Origin: Cardinalis cardinalis
Taxonomy: Eukaryota; Chordata; Aves; Passeriformes; Cardinalidae
Direction of reading: 5' to 3'
Assembly (NCBI GenBank): GCA_014549065.1
Contig: JACDOX010000085.1
Span: 1,786,241-1,850,240 of the forward strand
DNA length: 64,000 bases
The translations under genes were made by a program, and so were the position numbers. The notes below the pieces were generated by a model. That model saw only the letters and a list, made by a program, of their open reading frames with translations. It did not search any database and was not told the DNA's origin. Shown piece after piece: positions 10,523 through 25,500 of the stretch. Positions within the stretch are counted from its first letter, which is position 1. Every line of letters begins with the position of its first letter.

Positions 10523-13500
10523 GTGAGTGGGGGCCGCGGGTGCGGGTCCGGCCGGCCGGGGAGCCCCGGCTGCGGCGGGGCCGGGCGGTCCCGGGGGCTG
10601 TTGGCGGGGCGAGCCCAGCCCGGGCTGCTCCGGGAGCGGGGTCCGTGTGACCGCTTTGCCCTCTGAGCCGGGGCTTGGCCAGGGGCTGTGTGGGGCTCCC
10701 AGCTCGGCTGTGCCGGGCGCTCCAGCCTTCCCTCCCTGCGGCACGGGCGGCGCAGAGCCCGGCGGGGAGCGGGTGCCCGANCCGGGATCACCGGAACGCT
10801 TGCTTAGCAGGTGGGATTTAACAGAGAGATTTTCATAAATGTTGGAAGTCTTTAACGTGTTTGGAAAGAGCAGATAACGATCACTTTATTNCCTTGTTAT
10901 CTCGGCCAGAGGGTGCAGCAATACAGCGCTTAATTCACACCTTCAGTGGTTGTGCTGTATTGATGAGCTCAACAAATGTTCTGTGCTGGGAGAGCTTCTT
11001 GAAATCATAATTTACCAGGAAGCAGCAATTGACATAACCTGTCCAAAGTGCTGATGGAAAGAGTAGTTGAAAGATACATCACTGCCTATTCACATTATCC
11101 ATGGGACCTCGTTGTCTGTAAGGTACCAGCTATTATCCTTCTACTGGCAGAACTGTCTTCTTTCCAACCTACTAAGCTTGCAAACCCTTTATAGTTTTCC
11201 AGGTAACCACTGAGGCAAGAGATCTTGAAAAGCTAGTCATAAAAACTGTACTAGACATTATCAAGAAAAATATTTTCTAAGTTTCATCAAGTGTTTGGTT
11301 TGGCCACAGGAATGTAAGCTTTGTGTGGTACCTTTTGTGACACCTTCAACTTGGCTAGTACTGCTGATATCCTTCCCCACCCATCTTTTGATGTGAATTG
11401 TGAAGTCTCACCTGGATGCTTTTAAACATGGCATGGCTTTGCAGCACCTTGGTAGCAGATTTTAGCCTGTGCATCTGCTGTGTTTACTTTTCAGAGAGCA
11501 CTGTGTTCTGGAATGATGCTTCACCTCTAGCTTCAGTTTTCCATGGCTGTGTTATTGTCTACCATATGCTGATGACAGGGTGTAATTCTCCAACTGGTGC
11601 TTCAGTTGCAATGTTGGTTTTGTTGCAGTGCCTGGCACAGATTCAGCAGNGAGAAACTCCACACTTTCTAAAATGGACTCAAAGACTGAAATCTCTGTTG
11701 ACTGAGTTGGTTGAGTCAGACACATGCAACAGTTTTGCAGGTTCCCTGGCACGATACAGACGTGCTTGTCTTGTTCTCATAACTGGGTCTGGTTTTGTTC
11801 CAGCACTCGGGAGCTGAGNGCAGTGCAGCATTGTAATGATAATAGTAATAAAAACTGCTATCCTGAGGTGCCAGGAAAGGTTATGTCTTGCAAGTTTTGA
11901 ACAAAAGGTGGTCTGTTTGGAAGAGAGCAATGTGCAGGCTGAGAGGGAGATCTGATCTGCTCAAAAATATGGTCTCAGCATTGAGCTGCCACCCAAATCA
12001 NAACCTGATAGCAGCACCAGAGTGGGCTGTTGGCAGGACTAGCACCCAGTGTCCAGGTGTGCACCCTGGCTCTGCTCTGTCCTTCTACACACTGCTTTCT
12101 GCTTAATGAGAATATTTCTCTGTGTATAATAATTTAGATAGATCATGGTCTCTAGATTAATTCTTATTCCTGTTCTTTGAAAAGCAGAAAATTATTATAT
12201 TATATATTTGAATANTTGATTTCTTTTGTTTGCTCTTAGGCTTCAGCTTTTTTAAAATACTGTGGAAAATGCTATTTATAGTAACTGGTTTAGATGATTC
12301 CTGCCTATCTTTCCTATTTAAATACTAACACTGACTTCTGGTCACACTTTTGCATTGATTTAAAATAAATAGATCTTACTATTTACTGTAATGCTTCCTT
12401 ACAGTCTCCCTAAATTGCATGGCATGATGACAGTAGTTGCCAGACTGTCTGTGAAGGAGCTGAAAAACTGTCATCCCCTTTTTTACTGATGTTAACAATT
12501 AGCCTTTGGCATTTGCATATTTTTTTAAAAATTAAATGCTCATTAAGAGTAATAACAAAAGCAGAAGTTTATTACTACGTATGAATTTTCCCTTTTTACT
12601 CTGAGGATTTGTTGTATTAAATCAGGATGTCTTTGGAGGCAGAACTTGTGTGTCTGTACAGCANTGCACAACGGAGTGCTGCTCCCTGCCAGTGCCTGTG
12701 ATGGGAGGGCAGTCTCATCGCAAGGGAATGCACATCCTGATTGTGTCCATTGCAGGGAGAACGAACCTCATGGAAGTCAGGCAGCTGCTCCTCCATTTGT
12801 CCGAGGGAAAGGGAGCTCTGTGCCGGCCTCTCAGCTCTGTCCATGGTACTGAAAGCATTGCTGGGGCTTGGTTGTAANCGAAGATGAGTTACTTCCCAGC
12901 AATGGAATGTGCATAATGTATATTTCTATCCTACCATGGCCTCTTTCAGCCAGGTCATCCGTGGAGCTCAGCTGGTTCAGAGTAGCTGAGGATCTGATGC
13001 CCTGTGACCTGACTGTGTCAGGGTCTGTGCGAGCTTAAATTGCTTAAAGGGGTCTCTTTAACAAGTCCCTGAAGCCTTTCTCTTCAAATANAAGAGGAAA
13101 TTTCCAAGGACTAGAGGACACTAAAAATGGAGGTTTACTATATACAGGGCAACTCATCTGTTTTCTAGTGCATGCATAGAAAAGAGAAGCTTAGGAATTG
13201 CCAGGCTTGTGTAATAATAACGTGGTTACAGCCTTCCCAGTNAATGATTTTTACCACATAGTCTTGGGGAGCCTGCTCTGAGGCAGAGCACTGGAGCACT
13301 TTGGTCAGTCCTTATTACTGAGTGCACAGCTTCATTTAGAATCATCTGTCTTGCTGCTGGCAGAGGCTCATAAAGCCCTGATTAAATAACTGCATGCACA
13401 CCAGGCAAAGAGCCACAGAGAAACAAAGCAGTTTTTCACCGTCCTTTTGGACTCTGCACTTCTCAGATACATTTCTGCTGAGCTTTTCTGTCCTCTTGCA

Positions 13501-16500
13501 GTTTGTATGAGGGCTGGAGCTAAACGCAAAATTCACCAGGAATCCTCCAGCTTGAATCAGCATAAGGAAGCAGAAATGCCAGAAAACTGCAAANGTTATG
13601 TTTTGATGCTGTTTAGTTCACCATGAAACTTATTTATTGCTTTCATTTGAAAGGTAACTCAGCATTGNAGGTGAGCTGCCACACTCCTGTATTGCAGAGA
13701 TCCACCTTTTTCACTGTTCTGGGATATGATGTGGAGAATAGGGGAAAGGGACCCTGTTACAGCTCAGTGCTACAGAAGCTGGAGATTCCCATCATGAGAT
13801 TCAGCAGCAGCATGAAACCTTCACGGGTGGCTTTTCTTGCTCTCCCTTCTTGCTGTGAGTGCTGTAGCACAGGTTCTGTCCAGGCAAGGAGCTGTGAGAG
13901 CACTCCAGAACAGCTCCANTGGGGTGAATCTGGTTCTGAGATCACTCTGATTTGTTCCAACAGCAGGAAGACAGAACAGGTCCCAGGTTCACTGAGATCC
14001 TGGGCTGACACATGTGAAAACCTATTTCACCATATTCATTTAGTTTGTCTTCAAAATCTTTCTAAACTTGTAAGCCAGAAAGATTCTTGTTTGTATTTAC
14101 ATGCTCTGCTGCTGAGCACTGAAAACACTGGCTGTTTAATATTTTGTTTCTGTCATCTGATAGTTAAATATTCAAACAAATACCTTTGGGCCTTCTTTCA
14201 TAACACCCCATAAATNGCACAGACACCCACAAACCCATGTTGGTGCTTTGCATAAAAACTTCCTGTTACTTCAACCCCTCCCCAGTCAGTCAGGGATGCA
14301 GCATGACCCTGCCCATCATACTGTCATAACCCAAGCTCATCATGTTTCCACTCTGATTTAAATTAGGGAAAAAAAAAAAAGAAAGAAAAATAAAGCTTCA
14401 GAGGCACAAAAAGAATTTATATGACTGAACCACCACTGCTGTTCCTTCACAGTCATGCCCTTGTGTCACTGTAAATTCCCCATAATTGTTAATTGTATCT
14501 ATTACAGGCAATAAAAGACACAAAACAAATTAGGCTTATTCAGGCCATCTATTAAATAGGTGGGAAAGAGGCTAACTGAAGGATACACACAGTTATGCTT
14601 CTTTTTATAGAAACAGCAAGAATGCTGGCTTTGTGAAGGTCTGAACATGGGCTTCCAACAGAGAATGTAATTAATATTCTTTCCATGTTTCCATTAAAAA
14701 AAAAACCACCCTAACCCACAGCTGTGTAAAATTTTTGAAAAGAGAGTGACCAAAAAATGGAAAGTGACAATAAAACATTAATAGTGAACCCTAGACCTTT
14801 TTAGAAAATATGAGGCNAAACATTGTCATCAACAAAGACAACGGATTGGAAGGATGCTGCCAGTTCTAGATTCTTANCTTGTTCATTATTTTTAATGTTA
14901 ACATGTTTGTATTGTACTTCAAGAGGAAAAGCAGCCATGTCTGATCTGTGGAACCAAGACAGAACTCGCACACTGAAAATCAGAAAGGGTTTTCTACAAA
15001 GGATTGAGGCTGTTTTCTATAGAACAGTTGTAAAACTCACCTGCTTTGATGGCAGTCAGATGCCTCTAAACCTCCCCTACACAGCTTAGTGTTTTTCTAA
15101 GGCAATGGTGATTTTGGCTAGCAGTGTGTACCTAAAATGTTCCATTTAATAACCTCCACCAGGTCATTGCTGCGTCCCCTGTAGCTCATGAAGGAAAGCT
15201 GTAACTTGGGTTTTCATTTGCTTCACAAAGAGCCCAGAGAATGATTGACAGAGTGAGACTAATCCAGTTTATACTATTATACACATTGTCTCATTTTTCT
15301 AATTCCCCCTCCCACAGCTGGTTGCTCCAGGCAGCTACTGAGACAAGGAAAGAAGGAAAAGGGAAAACTGGAAACATTTCAGTGCCTCAGAGTGCATTCC
15401 TACTAAAACATTGGTCAACAGTGGGGGAAACTGGGTCTTTTAAAGCAGCTTCTTCCAGATGATACTTTATGTGAGGGTCTCAGGGCCACAGAACNGAAAT
15501 ATATCAGTTAATGGCCACCCTTGCTCCCCCTAAAACATTTCATGAGTTTTGCCCTTCCATCACTTTTTGTGTCTGGCTTTGTGTGTCCAGGGTTTCTGAA
15601 CAAAAAATGCAGCTTATTTACTGCCTAACTTGTCCCAAGGTTCTGGACAACCAAATCCGTCCTGATTTAATCAAAGCCAGAGGGGCTGAGAGGAACAAGA
15701 AGAGGCTGAAGGAGCTGGGGCTGTTCAGNCTCCAGAGGAGATGGCTGAGAGGAGACCTCAGCAGTGCCTGTCAGTGCGAGCAGGGAGGGCTCAGAGCAGG
15801 GACCGGGCTCTGCTCCCTGGCCCAGCAATGGCACAGGAGGAACGGGCAGNAACTGATGCGCGGGAAGTTCCACCTGANCACGAGGAAGAACTTCTTCCCT
15901 GAGAGTGCCCGAGCCCTGGGACAGATTGTCCAGAGAGGCTGTGGAGTCTCCCTCGCTGCAGATATTCCAGAACCGTCCGGACACAATCCTGTGCTGCGTG
16001 CTCTGGAATGCCCCTGCCTGAGCAGGGNAGGAGGGATGAGCACTGTGCTCCCTACCAGCCTGACCCCTTCTGGGTAATCCTGGATAGGGGCTGCTTTGCA
16101 AAAACATGGTGGTTATTATGGATCTAGATCTTACTGCTGCACATCCGCTCCCATGTCTCAGCAAAGACGTTTCTCTCACCTGAGACACTTGTAAATCTGA
16201 GGGTTGATGGCTTCCAAAACTCTGTGCCCAACTCTGCCAAGCAGGAAATGAACACTTAACATGTAGTGCAGTGTTTGTAGGCAAACCAGTGTCAACAATA
16301 ATTGCTGAAAGAGTCATAGATGAATCAAAAGNGTCATATTTGAGACTGTTGCTCATGAATTTTCTCATTTCCTTTAAACATATTTTACAGAAAAAATGCG
16401 TTAGATTTGGAAAGTAGGACACTTTGAACTACACAAATCATCCTTGCTGTTGGTAGCCTGTGGGATTATGGACTCAGTCTGTGTAATTTTTTTTACTGTG

Positions 16501-19500
16501 TTTGATAACTGATGTCTTAGTTGCATGGCATGTTTTCATCAGAGAAACCACTTGTGAGAATGTGTGTATGTCTGCCTCAAGGGTGGTTATAAAACAGGAA
16601 TCAAAACTTACGTTTGGGATTGGGCATGCNCTGCAAAGTACTGTGTATCCTGGTGAGGTTTCTAGAGTTTTCTTGTAGTTACTGTGCACAAGAAAGTTTG
16701 GAACTCAGCACTCTTTAATCTTTNTTCCCAGAGGGCTTTTCTTCTGTAGCCAAATATGTTCCATTTTCATAAAAATCTTACTTAATAAAATAGACCCAGA
16801 GACAATAAATAATGCTGATTTATTTCCATGAAACATGTTCTGCTGTCTGCCTACTTAAAAGGCACAGTGTAAATGGACTCAAAACTCAGAGATGAAAAAT
16901 GTATGCTTGGAGGGCAAGCTATGAGAAAGCAGGAGGAGCACCCTTGGATAAATTATGTTAGTTGCCCTTCAGGATCAGAAATGAAACATGAATTATCAAC
17001 ATTCTGTCAGCTCATAAAGGGCAAAATATCTGAGAAAATAATTTTAAGGGAGTTTGTTACTGAATGAGAGTGAATGATTTCCAGTGACACAGGCTGCTCA
17101 TTGCAAAACCCTAATGACTGCCAACACTACCAAAATGCAAGAGGGAATTTGTCATTGTAAGAATATCAGCAGTGTTTAACGATCTTTTTATTGCCCTGAA
17201 TCCTTCCACCACCCAAACCTTCATTGATTAGGGCTTTTAGTAGTTTTTTACACCCACATTTGGGTTTTCTCATATACTGGTGAAATTAGAACAAAAGATC
17301 TCACTCTGAAGTGATTTAAGAGATTTGTTCNTCTTTTGTAGAAAACAACTCAAACCAAGAAAGGAATCAACAGTCATTTCTACCACTTGTGTCCTTTCAG
17401 TCCAGGAGGCCAAAGTGAGTTTTAGAATGATGGAGTTGAAGCCAAAAGAGCAGGACAGTGACCTGACCTCCCTGGGAAAGGATGGAGGAGCCTCATTGAC
17501 ACTTTCTTGGTTGAAAATAGAAAACACAGTGCTGACTCCATTGGTGTGAATGGAAACTTCCTCACTGATTTCAGTAAAAGCAAAGCTGGACCAGGCTCTG
17601 TGCCTTCATCTCTTAGAGCCCTGTTCACCTTGGCTCTCTTCAGAACGCTCTGGGGAGGGAATCTGGGGCTGTGTCACTGCCAGGAGGGCTCTCCTGGGAA
17701 TCTGTGTCAGGCTGCCCCATGGGCTTGGTGTCTCTGCCCTCACTTGTCCCTGTGGCAAGCAGGGATGAACATTTTCTCCCTGGAGAGCCATTTGCACTGG
17801 CAGGGTAGTGGCACCTCAATCACTGGCTGAGCAGTGAATCATTAGGAAACACATTGGAGCCCCTACAGCGAGCGCTGCTCCTCAAATGATCCTTTTTCAC
17901 ACCAGAGAAAGTCACAGAAATTCAGTTATGCATTTGTGTCCCCACCTTCCTTATTCAATCTGTAGTTTCTCTCCTCATCCTCTACCATGGATTCCCATAC
18001 AGCTTCCTCTGGGCACAGTGCCTGGGAGGAGATTGAAGTTCCTGCAGTTTGGCAGGTTCTGAGCACACATTTTCCTTCAGGCTGATGTTGTCTGTGGCAT
18101 AGACAGTGTGTGGGATGTGATAGTGAAGGGCAAGCCATGGTGATTTGCAAGCCAGTAAAATCAGGATCCATTTGTCTCTGCCTTGGCAAGGGGTGAAACA
18201 TCCTGTGATTATGACATTTCTTTCTTTCTGGTATGCAAAGAGAAGGTGACAGCCAGCTATCGATTTGTCTCAGGTATAGATAAGCTCTGCTTGAATTCCT
18301 TCATTTCTTTGCCTCTGAGACCTCAATCAGCTCAAACTCATAGCTGCCCAGTGCCAGTTGTGAGGAAGAAAGTATTAGTGTATTTAAAGAAAAGTGAATC
18401 AAAAGTCAGTATGCAAAAGCAATTTGCTTGATGGAAACAGGGCTTGCTAGAGAATGACTCCACATCCACAGATGAAAGGCAAGTACAAAACATTGTTTTG
18501 CCAGCTGTCATTTGTGTGAGTTGAAGAGCCCTGTGCTTTTTCACCTCAGAATTCAGTGAGAAAGAGCCAGATGGTTTTGGCTTTTCTGGCTCTGGCTATT
18601 TGATCTTTAAGAAAGTACACAGCTTCTGCAGATACTGTGTGCCTCATACACTGAAAAACAAGATCCCAGTATGATTCTCTGCTGCCTGACCTCCCACTCT
18701 GCTGTCAGACTGTACACATTGTATGCCCATGGCCTCAAGAATAGCAACATTCATCCCCCTGAGAAATTACTTGTCCCATCAAATNGGAAACACCTTTTTT
18801 TCCTTGGCTTCCGACGAGCATTTTTGCAATATTTATTTACTTGCTGAAGTGGGAATCTGTGATGTGAACCAGTTTCTTTGCTGTCTGAAGCNGCTCTCTA
18901 CACCAGAATCAGTTTTGGTCTTTACTGGATTGGACTTGTATGTCTATAATAATTACCCAGTGGTTTTAAAGTTACCTAAAATTACCTACCAGCTAGGATG
19001 GTTAGATCACGGTTAGAAAACTGTGTTAGAGAATCACATCACAGGGTGGGGAGAGACAGAAAAGCAAACTCTCTGGTATGCAGTCAGATAATTTCATAGG
19101 AGAATGTCCTGAAGGTGTGAAATCTTGAAATGCCTGTGGCCATTTTACTATTATTTCACTTGCACATATGCTGCTTTTATCAACTGCTGCTCATATATTT
19201 GTTCCTAAAGAGGTTTCACAAGACTCTTTGAGAGTGNACATTTTGTTGACTTTTTGTTTTGGAGTTAAAACTAATTAATAAGGATAGAAAAAGTCTTNAA
19301 AAAATACCAAACTAAATAAGTTTTGAATCCCTGAGCATTAGCTGTAGCTGCCACTGTCACAGCATTTGAAACATAAATGCTGAAGCTTTTTGTTAGNATT
19401 ACAGGATCAGAATCTGACTCTGGTGAGAAATAAAATGGAAATCCACAGGTTGTTTCCTTTGACCACTGAGCAAAATGACAGAAGTAAATGAACAAGTAAT

Positions 19501-22500
19501 CTGTGTTTCTTAATACTGCTTTTTAAATCTCCATGGCATAAAATGAAGTGATGTAGCNTGAATTGCTTTCCTTGGAGTGCGGCTTCAACTCAGCCTTGCT
19601 GCAGATGGGAATGTGCAATGATTTCAGTGGAGATCCACACGAGGGAAGGTACCTGCCACANCAAGGAGCTGTTCCAGTTTCTATTTCCAGCCTCATGCAG
19701 GGCTGGGCACAGAAACCCCTTCCAGAGCCTTCCTGGCTCCTGGCAGCTTTCCTGAGCCACACTGAAATAGCTCCTCACAGATAAAGCTCTAACCCAGTGC
19801 CACTGAAGAAAACTGGCAATGAGGGCTCCTGGCTCGACCTTCAAAGGCAATTTTCCCTCATTTTTTGTGTCCTGCTTTGGATCCATTTTTTCATAGAAAG
19901 AGCTGTCAGATCACATCCACTGTGCAGAGCTCCCCNCCAGGCTGCACACAGCTGTATGTTCTCCTCCTTCTCTGAAGGACAAACTGCTGTTTAAAGTGCA
20001 CAAGGTTGTATTTTCAATTCACATCATCATGGGAAAAGGTGAAAGGAGTATGGAAATCCAATAGCAGCTGCATTGTCAGCATCATGGTTTATTTAAATGT
20101 CAAGCAAGTTTGCATCTCACACAGGTTATTTTGAAAAATAAAATAAATATAAGATATTCTTTTGAGCACTTGACCTGTCCTGCACACCCCTCACCCTGTG
20201 TGAAAGTATTAATAAGCAGATACCAAGGGCTGGCTACTCTGGGACTTGCAACTCCTGACACTTTTGCATTCTCTTTAATTAACTGGAGAGCTACTAGGAA
20301 AGCTAATGCCTGTTCTCACAAATCAGACCTCTAGAATGAGGTAACTAATGCAGTTTGATTTCTGGCTGTTCTTTTCTCTGCCTCTGAGGCACTGGAGGTC
20401 ACTGGAGCGAGGACGAGTGACTGGTGCTGGTGTGTGAGAGGCACTGAGGTACCTGCAGGCAGCCAGTGACCAGTGTAGTCCTTGATTTATTTGCTGATAA
20501 AATGAAAAAAGTATTCAAGAGGGATGTAAGAGTGGTACTAGGACAACCATTTGGGGAGGAGGGGAGTATTAAGCCTATTTCAAGGTTGACATGATATGTA
20601 TCAGGGTGGGTGCCAGCTCCTGCGCTGGCTCCAGCAGCATTTTCCACTGTGTTCAGTCTTGCCTTTGACACAGGCACAGTGTGCTGGAATNAATGAGCTT
20701 AATTCATCCCACCTTGATTCCTCCTGGCTTTACTGCAGCTTTCTGCCTCATCTCCTGTGTTCATTCAGAGAAAGTACAGGGTTCAAACCCTGCTCCAGGG
20801 CNGTGCATGCAGAGCTGCAGGACCTGAGGCTGGACACACCACACCCAATGCATAAAAAACATTCTCAGCTTGTGTGGTCCAAGTTGTGTCTGCTCAGCAG
20901 AGATATCCTGCAAGAGAGCTGAAATTTCAGGGTAATTCCCTATCAGAAACAAAGAATATGTACAAGAACTCTTCCAGCATCCCTCTTAGCCAGGCAAAGC
21001 ATTTTTTCAAGCATCTTTCTAGTTTTATTCAGTTGCAGTCATTTCATAGTAGTTGATGNGAGCTTTTTCCTGAGTAGTTTTTTTAATGGAGTTTACCTTT
21101 TATGTAGAATAGTCTGGATATAAAATATCTTTGTAAAAGTATTCTTGTAGTGGAGAAAATCATAGCACTTAATTTTATTGTTTTGAAATTATGTGGTTAG
21201 CCACAGCAGAGAAAATCTGATGTAACTGTTCTCATGCTGAGAAGGTGTTACATCACTGTGTTGCAAGCAAGAAAGCACTGTCTCCTGTGAGTCCTCCACA
21301 TGTATAGGTATTTACAGCAAAGGAAATATTGTCCTTGTGGCATGTTTGCATTCCCTCTGCCCAAGGGAGCAGAGACACTTCTCCGTGTGTTTATAAGGAG
21401 GTCATCCAGTGCCCTTTGCAGTGGAGTAAAATATACAAGGAGCAGGAAACAGGATCCCNTCTCATGGAATATCCTTCCAATAATTTTCCCAAGTTTCCTC
21501 TTTCTGGAGTGGTAGAAAGACAAAATATCCAAGCTGGAAGCCATTTTCTACCTGCTAGAACAAATGATCAGGGTTCTCATCAGTTTCCAGGTCCTGTGGA
21601 ATGTCCTCCCCTAATAACAGTGGGGATGTTTTTGTTTGCTNTCCAAGAAGAATGGATAGCAATGACATTTTTGTGGGCTAACCCTGGGCATTATCAGATG
21701 CTGGTTAGGATAAATGGGTGTTTGCTGGTGAGTCAAATAAAGAAACAGGCAGCATGGGAGATGACTGTTTTGAGATGTGTATCTTTCTAAATGAATCAGT
21801 ACTGCAAACAAACTGAAAAATGTGCAAACAGATGCAAATAAAATAGCATGAACTGTTTATAGCAGTACTTGAGCATTGTTTTATACCCCAGTCTGCACCA
21901 GCACAAATTAGGTCAAAGATAATCAATTCAGATAAATGTTTGTAAAAATGAGATTCATCACAAAAGGCTTACTTAATCCAGAAGGTCATTAACTTTGCAT
22001 AATGAGTTCTGANGAAATAATTAAATGGAGCTTGTATTTTCCTTTTTACAAATAATTTCCCATTAAATGTAAGAATCAGTACACAGAGCTTAAAACTGGA
22101 AGCAAAAGGTGAATTCATTATTTANTCCTGTGGAATTTACTGTATGAACAGTGGTCTGAGACAGGTTATAGTGAGTGGGTTTTGCCTATTCATTCTGTCT
22201 GATAACGCTTCCTGAAAAGAGCCAATATTATTTTGTTTGCTGATTGCAAGTTTTCATATAGCAACAGGGGAGATAAACAGCCAATGAAATAGGAAAATCT
22301 CATTGTAAAGGCAGAGAATCAAATAGGAAAGGTTACCTGAGGGGGAAAGAAAAAGGAAAAAGGAAGCAATTTAGCTTAATTCATTTAAAAAAACAACAGA
22401 TTTCATGCTGGTGGCATCCCAATATTTCACTGAAAGACAAATTTGTTTCTAGCTCTTCTTAGGCTTATATTTAATTCATAGATAGGGGATTTNAACTTAA

Positions 22501-25500
22501 GAAACACAGGATTCTGATCTGTTGGGTTTGTGGTGGCTAATTCTTGGTGAAGTGTGTGTTCAGCATAAGTCAAAAATCTTGATCTCACCCTTTAATGTAG
22601 TGTGTAGGTGCACTGAGATGAAATTTGTGGCTCAGATGAAAAAAAAAATCATTTTTCTAACCCCTGCCTTGTTAGAAAGGTGTCTTCTCATGGAGGAGAC
22701 CTTAAACTTTGCACCAAGTATTTGTGTTTGCATTGATTTTCTCAAAACAGAGTGAGTTAATGTCTGAGGTATGAGGTCACACATTGCCTTGGTACTGAGA
22801 ATTTCTCTGGGCAGCATTTTAAGTGCAACACATTCCAGGCTGGGTGTGTAATTAAGAAAATCTTCTCTAAATCTGTGATATGTGGTATATGAAACAGTAT
22901 CTTGAGCAATCAGCTGGTTTGTCTCACATGCAGGGATTTATTTATTTGTTTATCTGTGTGTAGGGGCAGAGAGAAGAGTGAGAAACCAGAAGAACAGAAC
23001 ATTAGGGGATGTCTCTGGTTNTAGTCCTGCTGGGATAATGAGGGCACCCTTCCATGTGGTTAGGTCAGTAGGAGAATCCCTGATGAAATACACAGTGGTA
23101 CATCTCCTAGAAAGAGGTGGGAAAATGCCACTCTTGTTATTTCAGTTCCAGCATGACAAATTAGGTTGCTTAGTTCCAGGCTGACATGTAATGGGGTCTG
23201 GGGGAAATTGCTTTCACACCTGACCTGAAGTCACCAGCCAAATGTGTAAAAAGCCCTGTTGTCAGAGCATCTGGCAACAAGGAATGTGGTACTGGTACCC
23301 AAACTANAGTTTATTTAGAATTGGAAACAACAGTAGGAAGTCTGGAAAATGTCCTTGCACAATTCAATTATAGTACTTTGTGGAGTCTGTCATAAATCTC
23401 TGCAGACCTAATTATGTGGACAGCTTTTCTTTAAATCCCACTCAAACCCACTTAATCCTTCTTTATGCCCAACAAAAACGGTTGGATGAGATACCACAGG
23501 CTATTTTGCAAATGGACTGAAGTNGTCTTGGAGAGAGTTTGTGGCTCAGTGGAGGCACTGAAATCTGGGCTCTGAAAGGGTGGCACCAATCAAGTGTGAC
23601 AATTCCAGTGTGCTGGAATTGCTCTGGGATGTTTCNGTATGTGAGCAAATCCTTTTTGCACTCTGTCAGGATTTCTGAGGCTCCAGGACAGACCCANTGT
23701 GCTGCTCAGTATTTGTGTTTCNTGTGTGAAAGGGCTGTGCNGAGATGATCCTGAGCTGGCCACTGAGCAGTCATTTGCAGGCCCCAGCTTGCATCTGAAG
23801 GCATGAGCTGGTGTGACCTTGTCACAGCCACCAGAAGGAAAAAAAAGTTAAATCTGCCAAATTTAGAATCTGGATGTTTGAAAACTGCCTCAACTCAGAG
23901 ACGCAGCTGATATTAATACAGAGGATTTGGTTTCAGCTGAGTGGAGAATTGTGTGTGAATCCATGAATAATGTGTCTGGAGATTGTTAATTCGATAGGAT
24001 TTGAGTTTAAAAAGGTTTTTATAAAGAGATATTAATTCCAACTCCCTTTGCTGTTTGCATGGTTATGTTTTCCTCACTTTTATGCGTTTGCCCTCTAACC
24101 AGCTGGAGAGGTGTGTGCACCCTTGTTATCACTGAGGGAATGGAAATTGGCTGGGGCATGCAAATTGCCCAGACAGAGTCCTGGAATCGACTTCAAAGTA
24201 GCAAAGTTGAGCCCTGTAATTGGAGTGTCAAGGCCCCTAAGGGTTTTCAAGATCCAACCTGTAAGTGCCATTAGATAATTTATCTCAGTGGACATCCTTC
24301 TGCATATCCTGAATTTATTTACATCCTGCAAATTTCTATCACATGAATAAAATCTGTATTTATGGCAATATTATGGCATAATCAAATCAGACCTGGGGCT
24401 TTTATTCATTGTTTATGCACAGATTTTAATAGGAAGCTGCTTTTTTCTTATCCTTTCAAAGAAACTTTTGTTCAATATGAAGTTCTGACTCCTGGTTATT
24501 TATTGCTGTGAGTACTGAAATCCTGTTTCCTGGTCTGTAAATGTGGTTTTGTATTAGCTCTTAAACTACTGCAAGAGAGGGTACTACTGAGGAAAAGCCC
24601 TCCCAGAGTATCCAGAGTATTGTGAGTCACAAATCAAAGACTATAAAAATAGAGAAAGCTAGCAGAACTCCCCGGAGTAGAAAACACCACCATGAAAATC
24701 ATACTGATACTGCTACAAACCAGCACCAAATCAAACACAGATTCACAGCTAGAACTGACTCTAGTTACAGATAATTAAGGAGCAAATTGTCCCACTGTAC
24801 TGAGTCAGTTCCTTGCACACACAAGCACCCTTAGGATGGAGGAACATAAAAGCAGAGATGGAGCACTCTGGTGAAGGGAGGGTTTAATTTGACAGGATGG
24901 ATCCTTATGGCTTCCTGCATGGAGAAAGAGTCTGCAATCTTTGTAGGGGCAGTGAATGANTGCAGTGGACACTGGACCTCAAACAGCTAAATCAAACAGC
25001 TTAATGAGTAAATCCCCAGATAATGGTTAAATTAATCTTCTCTGCTTCCTGAGCCTGCTCTGCTGTGCCTGCAGATACCTGAGCTTATCCACAGGACCTG
25101 TCCCCATCACCACGAGCAGGTGACACCACAAGGCTGACAGCATCAGAATCAAGAGAGTGCTGAAATCTGAAAGCTGAAGTGCAAGATAGAACAAATGGAG
25201 TTTATAATCCAAGTATAAGATAGCAGTATAGATTTTGAGGTTCATTAAGTCTGAATATCACATTGAGACCTGTGCCTGACATTAAATTTCCACAAGAACT
25301 CCAGCCTGGTGATGATTCACAGGATCCCATTGTCAGGGCAGGATGAACAACTCTTGCCAGATGAGCTGTTTTTTCAGGATATCATTACAACCAAGATGAG
25401 GCTTTCTATGCACAGAGCAGTTCCTTAAGACTAGAGATATCTTTTTCCTGGGGGAAGTGTAAGATTAAAGGGTTGCATAATTACCCACTTAGGAAACTGA

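Larger units (their letters stand above)
10150..10760 (+). promoter_or_regulatory. BMERB1: CpG-island promoter and 5'UTR of BMERB1
   Basis: This block is strongly GC- and CpG-rich in an otherwise AT-rich window. It contains GC-box/Sp1-like sites (GGGCGGGCGGGGCGTG near 10227-10242 and CCCCGCCCCGGCCCCGC near 10287-10303), with no obvious TATA box. It surrounds the BMERB1 start codon at 10417 and extends into intron 1. The transcription start site cannot be fixed from sequence alone. Confidence 0.85.

Noticed and set aside
9644..10744. Very long proline/alanine/cysteine-rich open frames on the - strand across the BMERB1 promoter
   Set aside because: They arise from the period-5 array and GC-rich CpG island, where stop codons are rare in all frames. 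They contain Ns, low-complexity repeats and no domain, and the BMERB1 exon 1 frame on the + strand is the supported one.
15511..16422. Long open frames on both strands near 15.5-16.4 kb
   Set aside because: They fall on the GC-rich CR1 3' end, which is mostly non-coding in CR1, and carry several ambiguous residues.
20776..20800. T-arm-like GGGTTCAAACCC sequence suggesting a tRNA
   Set aside because: It is a simple short palindrome. The T-stem does not pair correctly around a 7-base loop, and no D arm, anticodon arm or acceptor stem could be fitted upstream.
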